NCBI GenBank assembly: GCA_015039365.1
Contig: WION01000013.1
Coordinates: 62,001 to 126,000 of the forward strand
Length of the DNA stretch: 64,000 nucleotides
DNA from: Amanita rubescens
Taxonomy: Eukaryota > Basidiomycota > Agaricomycetes > Agaricales > Amanitaceae
Direction: 5' to 3'
Shown here: one piece after another, positions 22,314 through 34,858 of the stretch
Position numbering within the stretch: position 1 is the first letter of the stretch
Layout: each line of letters opens with the position of its first letter
Translations under genes and position numbers: made by a program
Notes under the pieces: model-generated
Told to the model about the DNA's origin: nothing
The model's database searches: none
Seen by the model: the letters and a program-made list of their open reading frames with translations, nothing else

Positions 22314-24140
22314 TCTTGGGAGTTGGGTTGAAAGTATGTAACGTTGCGGGGCACTGACTTTTCTTTTCCGTATCCTCAGGGCTCCTCAGGGCCGGTAGAT
22401 CAGTCGATAATCAATGCATTATTTATTTATTTACAATTACATTTATGTGCCATCCCCTTTGGAACTGTCCCAAAATGGTAAACAATTCTCTCATTCCCGA
22501 AGGTAATCATCTAGACTCCAAGCGCCCAAGGACACGAGAACACCTGGCGGTCTAATCTAAAACCGCGCCTAAGTGGTGAGGATGCTGAGTTCTTCTCCAT
22601 TTATGGGGTTGATCTTTGTTTACAGCCGTGCCCGAAGTAGCGGACATGCTACGGTGAATCTCGTTCATTACAGGTTGTGGTTTCCAATGGCCTCCATGCG
22701 CAGCATTGCTCGTCATATCAATTAATTAAGGCATCTCATATGACAGAAGCCGTCTCATACTATTAACTTATCCATAGTTCCCGTAAGTCAGCAGTTGACA
22801 GCATATCTCCGTTCCCTAGGAGTAGTAATTACCACAATCCTTGGACTGGAGAATGCTCACCACTATAGCATAATACCCTATGGGTTTAGAGCAGTCCATG
22901 CATCTCTTTGCGCAAGAATTAGGTGCGTATTGCCAGGGACATGTTGCGTCATATACTGATAAGGTGAGTTTAAACATGGTAATAAGTACGTCAGGGCGGA
23001 AAATGACACTGAGTGTCAGCAGGATGTTTCTCCTATCTTCTATTTTGAGCGCACGCGGGCAGAAGATCCGACAGATGCCTGTTTGGATTGGCCTGGCAAA
23101 AAGCGTAGGTGAACATCCTGGGAGTGCGTCAAATGTTTATTCGGCTTGTATTCAATTCTTTGTTTATGCGTTCCACCGTGTGACCGGCCCTGTCGCTGGA
23201 ACCGATATCGACGAGTATGGCATTGCAGCATTGCGCTGTTAGTACTAATCGAAAATATGTCCATAGAGACCCGTGAAGGCCGGCTTTTTCTTCATCTGAC
23301 TGCGGCGGTGTCTAGACATACGTGTGAGCGCCGAATGTTCCATATATGACTTTTCGGATATATGACGTTGCTCTGGCTAATCATGGAATGCCATGTCATA
23401 TACCAAGTACGTAGTCCCATGGTCAACATTAAGTAAATGCTGAGCTAGTTTACGACAGCTTCTTGGATAGCGCGAGTCTGAACCTATCGCATGAGAAAAC
23501 AACCTCCTCCGCAAGCGACTGCCCGGTTCACCGTTCACTGCCATTCACTAACTGTGTCGACCCTATTGGCCTCACATTGACTGTTTCCCGCGATCAGCCC
23601 TATTCAAAGAAATTGATTGAGTGGCGGCCTTCTGGGCTCTAGCCACGTTCCTAAACTACGGAATGGTCATATCGCCGATAACATAAAACCAAGTGCTCTT
23701 GTGAACCGTTTTTGGTACCCTCTGGGTTTTTTATGACTGTACTCATCCGCTTGGCACACGTTCTCGCCGGTAAAGGCCGTGCACAATTGAGCGGCGGTCA
23801 TTGTAGTTGACTCAAGGTACCTATCTGGAGCGCTGTCGATCCCGCGATTTAGCGAACCGGGAGCTTGGGACTCAATTTCCTTCTGTGGCCATGTCAGTTA
23901 CGATCTAGACTATTTCTAGTAAGCATCACATAACATATACAGTACAGAGCCGTGCACATGACAAGAGTTCATCTTTATCTTCGGCTCAAACACCACCACT
24001 GCACTGCAAGGAACACTGTGGGAAGTTCACTTGAGCTTCTCGCACCGCCAGCCTTTCAATATGCGTGGAACATTTTTAATGTGAAGTACATATTTTTGAT
24101 ATATATTGATGGGGCCAGCTACCCATTCGACACGGACGCC
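22314..24140. other. Gene-poor spacer
   Basis: About 1.8 kb. A 120-codon plus-strand ORF at 22880-23242 has no family resemblance and a shadowing minus ORF; I do not call it. The region holds the eEF1B-alpha promoter on its left side. Confidence 0.4.
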
Positions 24141-26104
24141 ATGACATCCTCCCTGCCCGTTATGCCGCTAGAAGTCCTCAAGCGAATTATCCTTTGCGCG
24201 ACAGACAATAATCCGGGACCACCCAAAGAATTTTATTCTTTGCTGCTTACCTGCAAATCAATGCTGAGGCTGAACGTTGGGGAAGTGCATTACGGGATTT
24301 TCACGGCCAAATTTGGGATACAAACTCCTTTGAAGCGGTTAGGAAAATCCACCCTGCAGCAAGAAGCAGGTAGAGAGTTGAGAAGGCGATTTTCGATGCT
24401 AAAGCGCATACGGTCGTGTACTATCAACGAGGACACCATCAATGAAGATCTTTGGGTCGCATTTATAATGTTGGAAGACGTTTGTTTGGGTTCAAAGAGT
24501 CTCGGACAACTGAAGTGGGCTAAGCTTCCCGAATTCCTTGATGAATACCTTCGGAATAGACTCTATGAAACATCCAACAAGAACGACGGTTGGCCAATTA
24601 TAAATGAAAGAAACTCGTTAGTGATCGCGCTCTCATGGCTTTGTTTAAATGAAGGTCGGAAACCAATTACTCAAGTCATGTTGACTTATTCGATGGTAGC
24701 TGCAGTGAGCAGTGAGGAAGAGGCTTTTCGCACAGAAACCATGCATCTCTTAGAGCCATTTGTCTTCGCTGCATTCCGGGTGAGTTCGTTGTGTATCCGC
24801 GGAATGTCTGGCTGATACCCGAGAAGTATCCAATATTTGGCGCAAACGAGTATTTTCCCGATACCGGTCGGGAAATCCATTCCAAGATATTTTCCCAAAC
24901 GACCCACGGACAATACCCCCCAGATCCCCTGCCAGAAACAGGGATAACTTACTTCGGCAATGTGATGGGTAAAGCACATATTCCCCTTGCACCTTTGTTC
25001 GCTTCAATGCTTTACTTTACCCGACTTGAAAGGGTTAGACCGATGATACCTCCGCATTTGCGGACTGCCGTCTGCCAAACAAGAGCTGAGGCCAACAGTT
25101 TGGGATACAAAGGGCCTACTCTCGAGGATGTCGTTGAGTTCGTCGACCGCTGTCGCACTCGCTTTGTGCACACAGAGCACTGCGCCGCAGGACACTGTCA
25201 ACGAATGCTACGTTTAGATTTAGACAAATGCAGTCCCCACGTTCCGGGTTCGGTTGCGGGTCGTTGGCAGGGGTCATATATAGTATGACATTCTTCACTC
25301 AAGACTTTTCTCTGTTCCTGAGCGGAATCTCATTCTGAATTTAGCTGCCGTTCATCGACGATTACCAATCTTGGTTAAAAACTTCAGCCGTTCCGTCAGA
25401 TTTCAAAACCACGGGCCGAGTACCGTTCTTTCTGACGTTGGAAGAGCACTATGCATGTGAACCTGAAGAAGCTATACCACATGACGACGAAGACAACGGA
25501 ACTTTGCATGCATGGCTCCCACCAGGGTGTCGTTGGGAAAAAAAGGATGTACGTTCCGCCATTACTATACTGACGACAATTTTGGCGTCTGAGAGTCTCG
25601 TACCACAGGACGGTATTGAAGTGTTCGACGATTGCTCAACGTTCAGAAAATTTTACAAAACGTATCGCCAGAAAGATCCAAATGACATGAATATAGCCGA
25701 CGTAATCATCACAGGAAAGGTGCGGTGATCTGCGCAAGGCGATCAGTTCACAATTTCACATTGCAATCACAGACGGACGATGAACACGCTGCCGCTTGGG
25801 GTGACTACACCATCATCGGCCGCGTCAGGCTCGACGATGGACTCGTAATGCTGCAGAGACATTCTGTAAGTTCATCATAAAGATCTGTCAGTCATATTCT
25901 GACGACTGCAGTTGAATGGTTTTGGCACGACGTTGATGAGGGGATATAGTTTGTGTTCTTGGAGTATTGCGATTTCTTTATGCCTGACTTGTTATTACAG
26001 TGGCTACGTGCGGTAACTTTGTTGGAAGGTTAAAGGGAGCATCGAGTGGAATTGCGCCTGCTGGCTGGGAAGGAGTATTTGTCTTATGTAAAGCTGGTTT
26101 ATAA
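24141..26104 (+). CDS. F-box family protein, member B
   Basis: Six exons 24141-24779, 24824-25282, 25345-25719, 25773-25865, 25912-25948 and 26001-26104, 568 residues, all frame-consistent. Starts MTSSLPVMPLEVLKRIILCA (F-box), then PKEFYSLLLTCKSMLRLN. The central part has NSLVIALSWLCLNEG and LEPFVFAAFR. The C-terminal half contains the family signatures: GRWQGSYI before an intron, GRVPFFLTLEEHY, ADVIITGK, AWGDYTIIGRVRLDDG and a final RGYMATCGNFVGRLKG. An ATG 63 codons upstream is open but lacks similarity to member C. Likely an SCF ubiquitin ligase adaptor. The C-terminal module could be a ligand-binding sandwich, which is inference. Confidence 0.8.
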
Positions 26105-26173
26105 TCATGCTGTCAATCGGCAACGGGCGTTATGTAATATTGAACCTACTCGTTTGCCTCGCACCCTCGCGAA

Positions 26174-28016
26174 ATGACAGCTTTGGATCGCATACCACAG
26201 GAGATCTTTGAACACATCGCATTTTACGTCGCAGCCAGCGACTTTCTTGGTCCGCCTTCGGGAATTGTACCTTTAATTTGCCTTAACCGTCATATCTACA
26301 CTTTACTTGCGACAAATGAACACCTCTATGCTAGGATCTTCTCGGCGAAGTTTGATACGGCCGCAGCAGAACGACGCCTCGGGCCCAAATGGATTGCGCC
26401 TGGTGTCCTTGCCCTTGAGCTTCAACGGCGGTGCTTCTATCTGAAGCGCTTGCGGGCTCAAGTTGACGCTAGAATCAATGAAGGATCTGATGATGGCACG
26501 TTAGAAGAGCTCCTTTTTCATGTCTATCTGATGATGTTGGAGAACGATGGCAAGAACGAGCTGCAACTTCGGGAGTATGGAAGGATCGAATCTTGGTTAA
26601 GGATCTACTGGTTCGACGAGGCAGGATCTTCTCTTGCATCTCTGAATCTGCTAAAACACAAATGGCCTATGAGCAATGCGAGGCTGTCCGTAGCGATGTG
26701 GCTTCTATGGTTCTTTCTGAAATTTGGTTCGTTCTACTCTCCGCCCGAGCACAAAATTCAAAGTTAAAGCAATTGAGTAAGATGATGTCCACCCCACGAA
26801 TTCAATGCTACAGCTCTTAAAAATTTTCGCTTTGTCGGCACACCAGGTATATCTTCATATCCGCTCATCTTATCCTTGACCTGACTAACAGTTGCTAGTA
26901 TCACCTCACTACGCATCCATGGGCCAACTTTCTCCCAACGAGATTAATGTCGACCTCTTCGAAGGTTCTTTACTATTGCAAAGAGTTCCGTATCGAACCT
27001 GCGCCACTCGCTACTCCCGCGATATTATCTTTTCTCACCTTGTTCAACAAAATGGCGGAGGACAGTGCATGTCCAACTCCACTGTCTCCTTCCGCTCATC
27101 CTCCAACTGTTAGCAACAGCTTGGAGTGGGAATGCGAATGGAACAGATGCGCAAACGTAGCGGAACATAAAGAAGTCAATCTATTATCTAGTTCATTCAA
27201 GCCTGGAAGGTATTAGCAAGGTTTTACAATTAGAGTGAAGATTGCTGATCGATTATAGTATTGACGGGGTATGGGAAGGATTCTTTACTGTGAGCAATGC
27301 CCTTTTAGGTTCAATGAGACTAAGCATCTTGAAGTTCACGGAATTTAGAGTCTATTCTGCGCTTCTAGCAGGTGCACCTCCAAACAGCCTTCGAGGCAGT
27401 AAGGTCGTGTGTCATCGACAGACATGGAAACTCCGCGAGCACCATCTACTGGATAATGATGCCTCATCATCCGACTCGGGCGTCGAGATGGACAGAGAAG
27501 CTGAATTTCTACGCCCATTATCTCCGGGGGACCCTCTTCGATCGCATTTTCCAGCGGGATCTCTAGTTAAGGAGGACAGGGACGGTATTCGTGTGCAAGA
27601 GCCAGGGAAGCTGAGCGTTCTGCATTATAGAAGGGCGTCTTTCGTCCGAAGCGAGCCTAAGAACGCAGTCACGGATATAATAATAACGGGAGAGGTTTGT
27701 GTAACTCACGTCCCTTTGATCTAAACATACTGACGTGCGGCAGGGTCATTCCGCCTGGGGACAGTTTAGTCTGATGGGTCGAGTGCGGCCTTGTGATGGA
27801 TTCATCAGTGTTTCTAAGGACTATGTAAGTTTCCGGTGTTTACTGCGGTCCTAGCTCACAGTTCAAAAGGTAGACGACGGTAGAGGCAAATGGCTTTATA
27901 GAGGCTTTCTGGTAGGCGATGTGAATGGTAATCTAGCCGGTCGATGGAGAGATACCCTCACTCCAGCAGACGTTCCAGGATATGAGGGATGCTTCGTCAT
28001 GAGCCGTAGGCGATGA
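26174..28016 (+). CDS. F-box family protein, member C
   Basis: Seven exons 26174-26726, 26782-26846, 26899-27209, 27259-27289, 27335-27694, 27744-27824 and 27870-28016, 515 residues. Starts MTALDRIPQEIFEHIAFYV (F-box) followed by IVPLICLNRHIYTLLA. Splicing was fixed by alignment with member B: DDVHPTNSMLQLLKIFAL, then YHLTTHPWANFLPTRL, the signature IDGVWEGFF, SVLHYRRASF and VTDIIITGE, then AWGQFSLMGRVRPCDG and GKWLYRGFLVGDVNGNLAG. Three introns end in AAG. It lies 69 bases after member B on the same strand, so B and C are a tandem pair; member A lies 4-6 kb away in opposite orientation. Confidence 0.8.
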
Positions 28017-28335
28017 AATCTTCACGAGAGTAAGAGCTCATGTTGTTTGTATGTGTATACACTCGTTCAGCCTTATGTCTCAGTGTATAATACGACCATG
28101 CCTTCCCATGTTGAATAAAGGAATGTCATATTTTATGGGCATCACCATTCAGTTCAAGACGAAGATTGCACGTGTTTGAAACATCTGCTAGGAAGTTGGC
28201 TGAGGCCTGCGTGTCAGCGTAAAAGTGATGACGTCATTTCTGCGCAGCTTGTAATCCATTTTCGTAAGGTAGGGCGCGATCCGGTGTCTGTTTAAAGTGA
28301 TCTCACTTGAAGAAGAACGAACTCGATGAGCAGTA
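28017..28335. other. Short intergenic region
   Basis: About 320 bases between F-box C and the coiled-coil gene; presumably 3' UTR and promoter. Nothing distinctive seen. Confidence 0.4.
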
Positions 28336-29934
28336 ATGACTGAAGAGATCATCCTCTCGACGGCTGCATATCACGAACAGCTTTGTAGCGACATTTCGGG
28401 TCTTGATTACGTTCAGGAAGCGCTATCCCAGCAGGAGGCCTGCATTGCCGACGTCGACAATAGGTATCAAGAATGTGAAAAGAAGCTGCAGGTGTTGTCG
28501 GAAGAGACGAGGAAGGCGAGGAAGATACATGAGGGATGGAGAGATTCGTCCACCATCCGGCTAGCGCACAAGCTTGCGGGAAAGAAAGAGAAGTACGCTG
28601 CAAAAGGAAGCAAAGAGGAACGGTGAGTTAATAACGGCTTCTCCGGTAAAGATTTATCTTATATGGTTGCCGATAGTGAGTATGTCGAGGCATTGCAGCG
28701 CGAAGTCCGAGAAAAAGAAACATTCGATGTCCTTCGGCAATTACGGACAGAGGCCAAAATAGTGGTCGGTACACAATCTCCTAGCGGCAACCTTACGACT
28801 TGACGCGGTTTCCTTATAGCATGACAACCTATCAAAGAAAGCACAAGACCGTCAGTCTCTCAAAGCAGAACTCACTGCTTTCTATAGTCAAGTATTCGAT
28901 GGACCCACCTCAGGTAAGTGCCGTAGTCCTTTTGTTGGCGTGCAGGCAGTTCATCATCGAAATCAGCTTTTGTCGAGGACGACGAGTTGAAAGAGGAAGT
29001 CGAAGGTGCCCGGTGGAGACAAGATCAGATCCAAGCAAGAATAAGCAGTGATAGTGAAGCGTTGGACATCTTGAATAGGGCTGACACCCTTATGAACGTC
29101 TGCCGACGCAAGCTTTCCGAAGCGGCAGGGTACCCGCGTTGGGGTAATTTTTTTGATCTTTTCGTATCACTACGATTCTCATGATCCTTTTTATATATAG
29201 ATATCTGGGGAGGGCCCATGGGGTAAGTAGCATGATGAATGAATAACTGAATGATACAATTTTCAAACCAGAATGAACGACTATGCCATATGTAACGCGC
29301 TAGAAGGGGCTCAGGCTCTTGCAAACCAAGTCCAGACGCTTGTGAGGCAGGCGCAAACCAATTCACCGTTCATCCGTGACATAGGGAGGTTGGAGATCAC
29401 GTCAAGGCAGGTGACCTACCATGTCAAGTTGCCCCGTTAATTTCTCTTTAGAGTGCACATGCCGAATAATCTATATTGTGCAACCTTTATTGGGGACTTA
29501 ACCTTCAACGGTATGACTGATCATTTCAGGTATCGTTGAATTTTATGCTTATAATTCCTCATAGACCAGATTCGGTCTTGCGCCGCGGATCTTGTCAAGG
29601 CACATCTGAATGTCAGCGCGCTGTCTAGCTGATATGCTAATTATGCTGTGACTGATTAATCTGCCTTTAGCTGAAGCTACAGCGAGAAGCTGCTGCTAAT
29701 CGTTTGGCATGTGCCAGAGCTCAGGTACAAGAGGCTACCGAAATACTTAATCATAAAGAAAAAGAGCTAGAATCTTTGCGTGGAAGAATTTTTGCACAGG
29801 TAGTAGCGTCCCGAAGGAATATTCCGACGGACAGCCCTCCACCCTACGAAGACCAGTCTCCTGACTCCCAAGGCGAATACACGGCAGATGTGGGGGATTT
29901 CCACTTCTCAGGGAGATTCGGAATCCACCACTGA
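28336..29934 (+). CDS. Coiled-coil protein with a C-terminal PPPY motif
   Basis: Intron-rich gene. Starts MTEEIILSTAAYHEQLCSD and continues as heptad-rich helices: ADVDNRYQECEKKLQVLSEE, YVEALQREVREKETFDVLRQ, LSKKAQDRQSLKAELTAFY, DDELKEEVEGARWRQDQIQA, NALEGAQALANQVQTLVRQA, and AQVQEATEILNHKEKELESL. At least six short introns (for example 28623-28671, starting after the Glu-Glu-Arg codons, and 28914-28966) interrupt it; the two between about 29410 and 29670 are not placed exactly. The tail contains DSPPPYEDQ, a PPxY motif of the sort bound by WW domains of Rsp5/Nedd4 ligases. It resembles unnamed coiled-coil proteins of Agaricomycetes; function unknown. Confidence 0.7.
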
Positions 29935-30221
29935 GCCGGCAGATATTGTTCAGCGTTCAACAATCATTGTATGAGACGGGGCCTATATGGGAAACAGTAT
30001 CTACCAATACAACTGTAACAGTATAATAAGGGTCCTTTGGTGTTGCAATGTCCAGATCATCCCATTAATGTACACTATGTTACAAAAACTTTGCGGATGG
30101 TCATCTTCAAATTCAGATTCGGATGATAAGAACAAGCAATACTATCTCCACAGCTGCGACGATACATGAAACAGCGACGACGATCCATCCCGCAGTGACG
30201 AACGGAGGTCCAAAAACACGT

Positions 30222-30620
30222 TTAGTCCTCCTGCCCAACGGTCTCTATGACCAGCTCAGGCGGATATGGCTTTCGGACTCGGTCCGCAAAGTCGTGTTTG
30301 GAATGTCGACCTCTCATGTACGCAACAACGAAAAGCAGAGATCCGAGGATTGCGAACATGAGACCAACTGAGGATGGTAGAGGTAGGTGAGTAGGGCATC
30401 ATAGATGGGTGAATGCGTACTTTGGTGGAAACGTGAGTCAAAGAGGACGTAGGATGGTCAACGAGTACCCAAGGCTAACAAGTGCTGTACGGCTATACGC
30501 GCCGTGAAAGGTGCGCTGGCGTGCTCGGATTTCGACCAGCTCATTGATGTCAGGAAGCGACGAAAGACTTGGCTCGATGGCCTCTATCGTTGACTTTGAA
30601 TTAGGTTTACGACAAGACAT
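30222..30620 (-). CDS. DUF202-family small membrane protein
   Basis: Two exons (minus) 30620-30449 and 30367-30222, 105 residues. After a short hydrophilic N-terminus (MSCRKPNSKSTIEAIEPSLS) comes the DUF202/YidH-like block: ELVEIRARQRTFHGAYSRTA, LVSLGYSLTILLGLMF, then AILGSLLFVVAYMRG. The R-x-F-x-A-x2-RTAL pattern and two hydrophobic helices are the family hallmark. An in-frame TTG upstream was not used as start. The 81-nt intron joins the two helices in phase. Probable vacuolar or endomembrane protein; related fungal proteins are linked to VTC complexes, which is family knowledge rather than shown here. Divergently transcribed from OXA1. Confidence 0.72.
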
Positions 30621-30808
30621 GCTTGGGAAAGCCAAATGCTCACCGATAGAGCGTCATGGCCCGCCGTATTTGCGGAGCCTTGAGAAACCAGGCTGAGGTA
30701 GCCGGAAACTGGCTAGAAGTTCCGGTTCCGGATCGGGACTTGCCAAAAGGAGGGAATCAGCCGAACGATCGAATTTTTGCTCCGTCCAACGTTCTCCAAC
30801 GTTGCAAC
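30621..30808. promoter_or_regulatory. Shared divergent promoter DUF202 / OXA1
   Basis: 188 bases separate the two divergent start codons and must contain both 5' UTRs and promoters. No specific element was recognised. Confidence 0.45.
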
Positions 30809-32212
30809 ATGGCTTTCGCTGGCTCGTTCGCCGCAGGATTTGTTCTTAAGTCCTGTAGGCTTCCCAATGGCCGGTATGATCAGATATTCCTCTCCTTTCC
30901 CTTTCTAATCAATTGGAACAGGTTCGCAACCACTGCAATGCCTCGGTGTGCGAACTTTCTGTTATACGTCGCGGGTGCGTAGGTTTCAAGCAACCTTGCT
31001 CTTCTCTTTCTGAACTAGTTTAGCCTTTGAGAACTTTCCCAAGACATAATGTCTTCCGGACTGCCGTGCAAACGCGAACGTTCTCAAGGACCATACCTGC
31101 TTTTTCGGCCAGCAAGATAGTTGAAGCTAATACGGAGGTGACTAGTACATCCTTGGAGCAAGGTGCAACAGCAACTATCAACGCTACAGAACCTTCATCA
31201 TTCTCGTCAGAGATCATAGAAAATGCTATAGACCACCTTCCAGCTGCGTTGCAGTACGGTGACTTTGCAGCCATGGGCCTCACCGGCTTTACACCCGCAG
31301 CCATTGTTCGATGGTCGATGGAACTTATCAATGTCTCTACAGGGATTCCATTGGTTCTGGACGATCGTAGCAGGAAGCTTGTTCTGGCGATTCATCCTCT
31401 TCCCGTTCGTCATCGCCGGTCTACGAAACTCAGCTAAATTGTTGCCCTTGCAACCGCAATTACTCAAGGCACAGGAAGATATGACGAAAATAAAACAAAA
31501 GGGTGACACACTAGCCTTGCAAAAGCAGGTACTGAAGATGAAAAAGATGTATGACGATGCAGGAGTGAATATGGGCACCACATTCTTGTCACCATTCATC
31601 CAAGTACCAGTCACTCTCGGCGTATTCTTTGGTGTCAAGACAATGTGCCAGCTCCCTGTGCCGCAACTCACACACAGCGGGCTCTCCATCTTACAGGACT
31701 TGACAGTGCCTGATCCTTACATGATTCTACCTATCGCGTTTTGTGCAGCTGTCAATCTTCAAATATCTGTGAGCTTCAATTGTTCATAGAAGACACGGAA
31801 TCTGACATCCCTTCCGCTCACTAGGTAGGAACAGCTGAACTGAACCTGAATGGCCGTCCAGGGATGGCTCATCTCATGAATGGACTTCGCATATTATCCG
31901 TTCTAGGTATTTTTGTAATGAACAGCTTTCCCTCGGTATGACCTGTCCTCCTTGATACTTGTGATTCTTCCTAATGATAAATGATAGGGTCTCTTGGTCT
32001 CACTCCTCGTGACGAGTATGGCAACCACTATCCAATCACTGGTTCTACAGATTCCTGCTGTTCGGCGTGCTGTGGGCATCCCGATAGTCTCACCGAAACA
32101 TAAAGCGAAGTTACCTTCTTTCAGGGATAGTTATCAATTTCTCGTGACGGAATGGAAGCGAAAATTGGCGGAAGCGGGGGCGGAGGCAGGGCGACAGCGC
32201 AGAAGAAGATAG
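30809..32212 (+). CDS. OXA1: Mitochondrial inner membrane insertase Oxa1 (one-base frameshift)
   Basis: YidC/Oxa1/Alb3 family insertase that inserts mitochondrially and nuclear encoded proteins into the inner membrane. A probable targeting presequence is split over small exons (MAFAGSFAAGFVLKSCRLPN, FATTAMPRCANFLLY). The core begins at RTFPRHNVF and has LTGFTPAAIVRWSMELINVS, WFWTIVAGSLFWRFILFPF, RNSAKLLPLQPQLLKAQEDM, FLSPFIQVPVTLGVFFGVK, and a terminal TSMATTIQSLVLQIPAVRR; introns near 31770-31825 and 31936-31987 keep frame. Between STGIP and WFW there is one extra base (31351), which breaks the frame inside the first conserved transmembrane region. The acceptor of the second presequence intron is ambiguous (GAG or AAG end). 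Everything else is intact. Confidence 0.88.
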
Positions 32213-32440
32213 TTATCCGGGCACACCAATATAATACATGGGTTTTATATTTATTATACCTAACTCACATAACTCTCATCTCATTGTTTTTTCGCGTCCA
32301 GTTGTGTCCGCGTACTATATGTTTCGGGAATGTGATGCTTACTAAGCGGTGACCATCCTCCTTTTGTCCTAGCGGGGCACAGCAGCTTCACTGCAGACGT
32401 CGTGTGGCCTTGACTCTGCCTCCGCAGACCTCCTCTTATC

Positions 32441-34652
32441 ATGGGTATTGAGATTGGCTCGTACGCTGCGGCACAGGAATCTCCGACTGTCCCAGAAGAG
32501 GAATTCTATTCGTCATGGTCACTCTTCCTAGTCTGCATTCTCCTCATCCTGTCCTTGTGGACCTCGTACTATCTACAAATAAAGCGAATCCGCGCAGTTC
32601 ACGAAACGCTCGTGTCAATCTTTGCTGGAATGGTTGTTGGACTAGTTGTACGACTTTCTCCGGGTACAATGATTCGTGACATGCTTGTGCGTGGTTTCTT
32701 TTCGCTATGCTATGACATCTGACGTTTGAAGTGATACAGACATTCAAGCATACTATATTTTTCAACTTGTTGCTTCCGCCAATTATACTGAATTCCGGCT
32801 ATGAACTAAAACAAGTAAGTACGCCGATAATGAGAGCAATCTTTATGTTCATGTATGCCATTAGGAAAACTTTTTTAGAAATTTTGGATCCATCATCATC
32901 TTTGCTTTTCTCGGCACCTTTATTTCTGCTGTTGGAGTTGGGTAAGTCTTCGAAGGTATGAAGCTCAATATCTTATCACTGTCAAAACAGAATTCTTGTA
33001 TACATATACTCTTTCTTAGGCATCGAATCGTTGGATATCACATTGCTAGAATGCTTGATCTTCGGTTCGACGCTATCTGCTACCGACCCGGTGACAATAT
33101 TGGCCATCTTCAACCAATACAAAGTAGACCCTAAGCTGTATACCATCATTTTCGGAGAAAGCTTACTGAACGATGCCGTGAGTATCGTTATGTATGAGTA
33201 AGTGAATGAACTATTGGTCAGAATTTCGCATTTGACGAGAGCCATGATAGAACTTTGTCACACTTCCATGGATCGGAGATACGCCTGTCGTCATTATTTC
33301 ATGGGACTGGGATTTTTCTACTCTCTTTCAGCGGATCAATGGCCATGGGCGTCATTTTCGGCTTATGCATGTCACTTCTTATGAAGCACAGCTCCCTCAA
33401 CCTTTATTCCTCGATCGAGTCCTGTTTGGTGGCTCTATGCGCGTATACCTGCTATTTCTTCTCCACTGGCCTTGGACTATCGGGCATCGTCTCTCTTCTG
33501 TTCTGCGGTATTACCCTCAAACACTATGCATATCACACCATGTCTCGACGAACGCAAAGAGCTTCGAGATACATCTTTTCGACTCTTGCCCAGCTGTCAG
33601 AAAACTTTATTTTTATATACCTCGGAATTTCCCTGTTCACCAGTGCACCTGTATCAGAGCCTGTCTTGAGCTACGTCAAGCCCCTTTTCATCACTATCAC
33701 AACGGTCGCCGTTGTTTTCACTCGTTATGCGGCTGTCTTCCCTCTATCCGAGGTTATCAACTTCTTCCACAAACATGCGCGAGGTCAGAGAACGGAAGAG
33801 TTACCTCACTCTTATCAAATGATGCTCTTCTGGGCCGGTCTGAGGGGTGCAGTGGGCGTAGCTTTGGCTGCTGGGTTTAAAGGAGCCAACGCCAAGGTCC
33901 TTCGGATGACTGTCCTTGTAGTGGTGGTCTTGACAGTGGTCCTATTCGGAGGAACTACTGCCAGGATGCTTGAAGTTCTCGGCATCCGTACGGGTGTTGA
34001 AGAAGAAGCTGGAAGTGATACGGACGATGAAGACGCACTTACGAATAGACATATCTGGTTGGGGCGCCGTAGGGCCCGATGGAACCGCTATGCAGACGAT
34101 GAATTCAGTAGTCCTGCTTCACCCAACAATCCATTTTCCAGGATTGGGTCACACTACGCCCACCTATCATACAATCATCAAGCGCAAGCATCCCAGCGAC
34201 AGCTTAACAGCGATCAGCGCAGTCAAGCATACACTGAATCCTCAGAGTCGTTCGACTCTGAGGTCGGTGAGGTTTTGCCCATGGCACCAACTTCACGTGA
34301 TGGCAGCGGAAGTGCTCAGAGAGCAGAGTCACGAAGTCCGAATCCAGGAGAAGACGGAAAATGGTTCCAGACTCTGGATGAAAGATACCTATTACCTTTG
34401 TTCTCCAATGCAACCGCTAGTCGCACGTTCCATGCTCGACGGGCCCGCAGGAATGTCACAACTGGAGGCAACGGAAACCTGAGTGGTGGCGCATCGCCAG
34501 CAGACAGTGATTCCGAAGGAGATCCTGGGGAGGAGGTCGAGCTGGGCCATACCAACAGAGCCTTATCGTCGGTGGCTGAAAGCAGGAATGAAAGAGGACT
34601 CAATAGTCCTATTCTACGGAGTTCAAACGGGAACGGGGGTAATCACGCATGA
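32441..34652 (+). CDS. NHX1: Endosomal/vacuolar Na+(K+)/H+ exchanger, NHX1-like
   Basis: CPA1-family cation/proton antiporter. Exons 32441-32686, 32740-32814, 32865-32941, 32991-33197 and 33251-34652, 668 residues, all in frame. Conserved blocks: [55 protein letters not shown] and [19 protein letters not shown]. These carry the transport Asp of the SATDP-ND region and the conserved Arg of GLRGAV. About twelve hydrophobic segments precede a long hydrophilic, Ser- and acidic-rich cytosolic tail from about residue 430 ([20 protein letters not shown] onwards) that is probably regulatory. It moves cations into endosomes or the vacuole in exchange for protons and controls lumenal pH; location by homology to yeast Nhx1/NHE6-9. 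Confidence 0.92.
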
Positions 34653-34858
34653 CGGACACGACTTTGATGGTTTCTTAATTATACTTAGATGTATGTGTTT
34701 CTCTGTCCTCGGTTACGGAATATCCAAAAGGTCCAAGTAAATCAACACCATATCGTAATATATAATATTACCAATCAAGATGTTACAGTGGTCAACCGGT
34801 CAATATTAGGGATATTATGCTGCTATATAAATGTCCAAGAAAGTCGTCTCTAAGGGTA

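Noticed and set aside
22880..23242. 120-codon plus-strand ORF
   Set aside because: No family resemblance, no signal peptide or domain, and an equally long shadow on the other strand.
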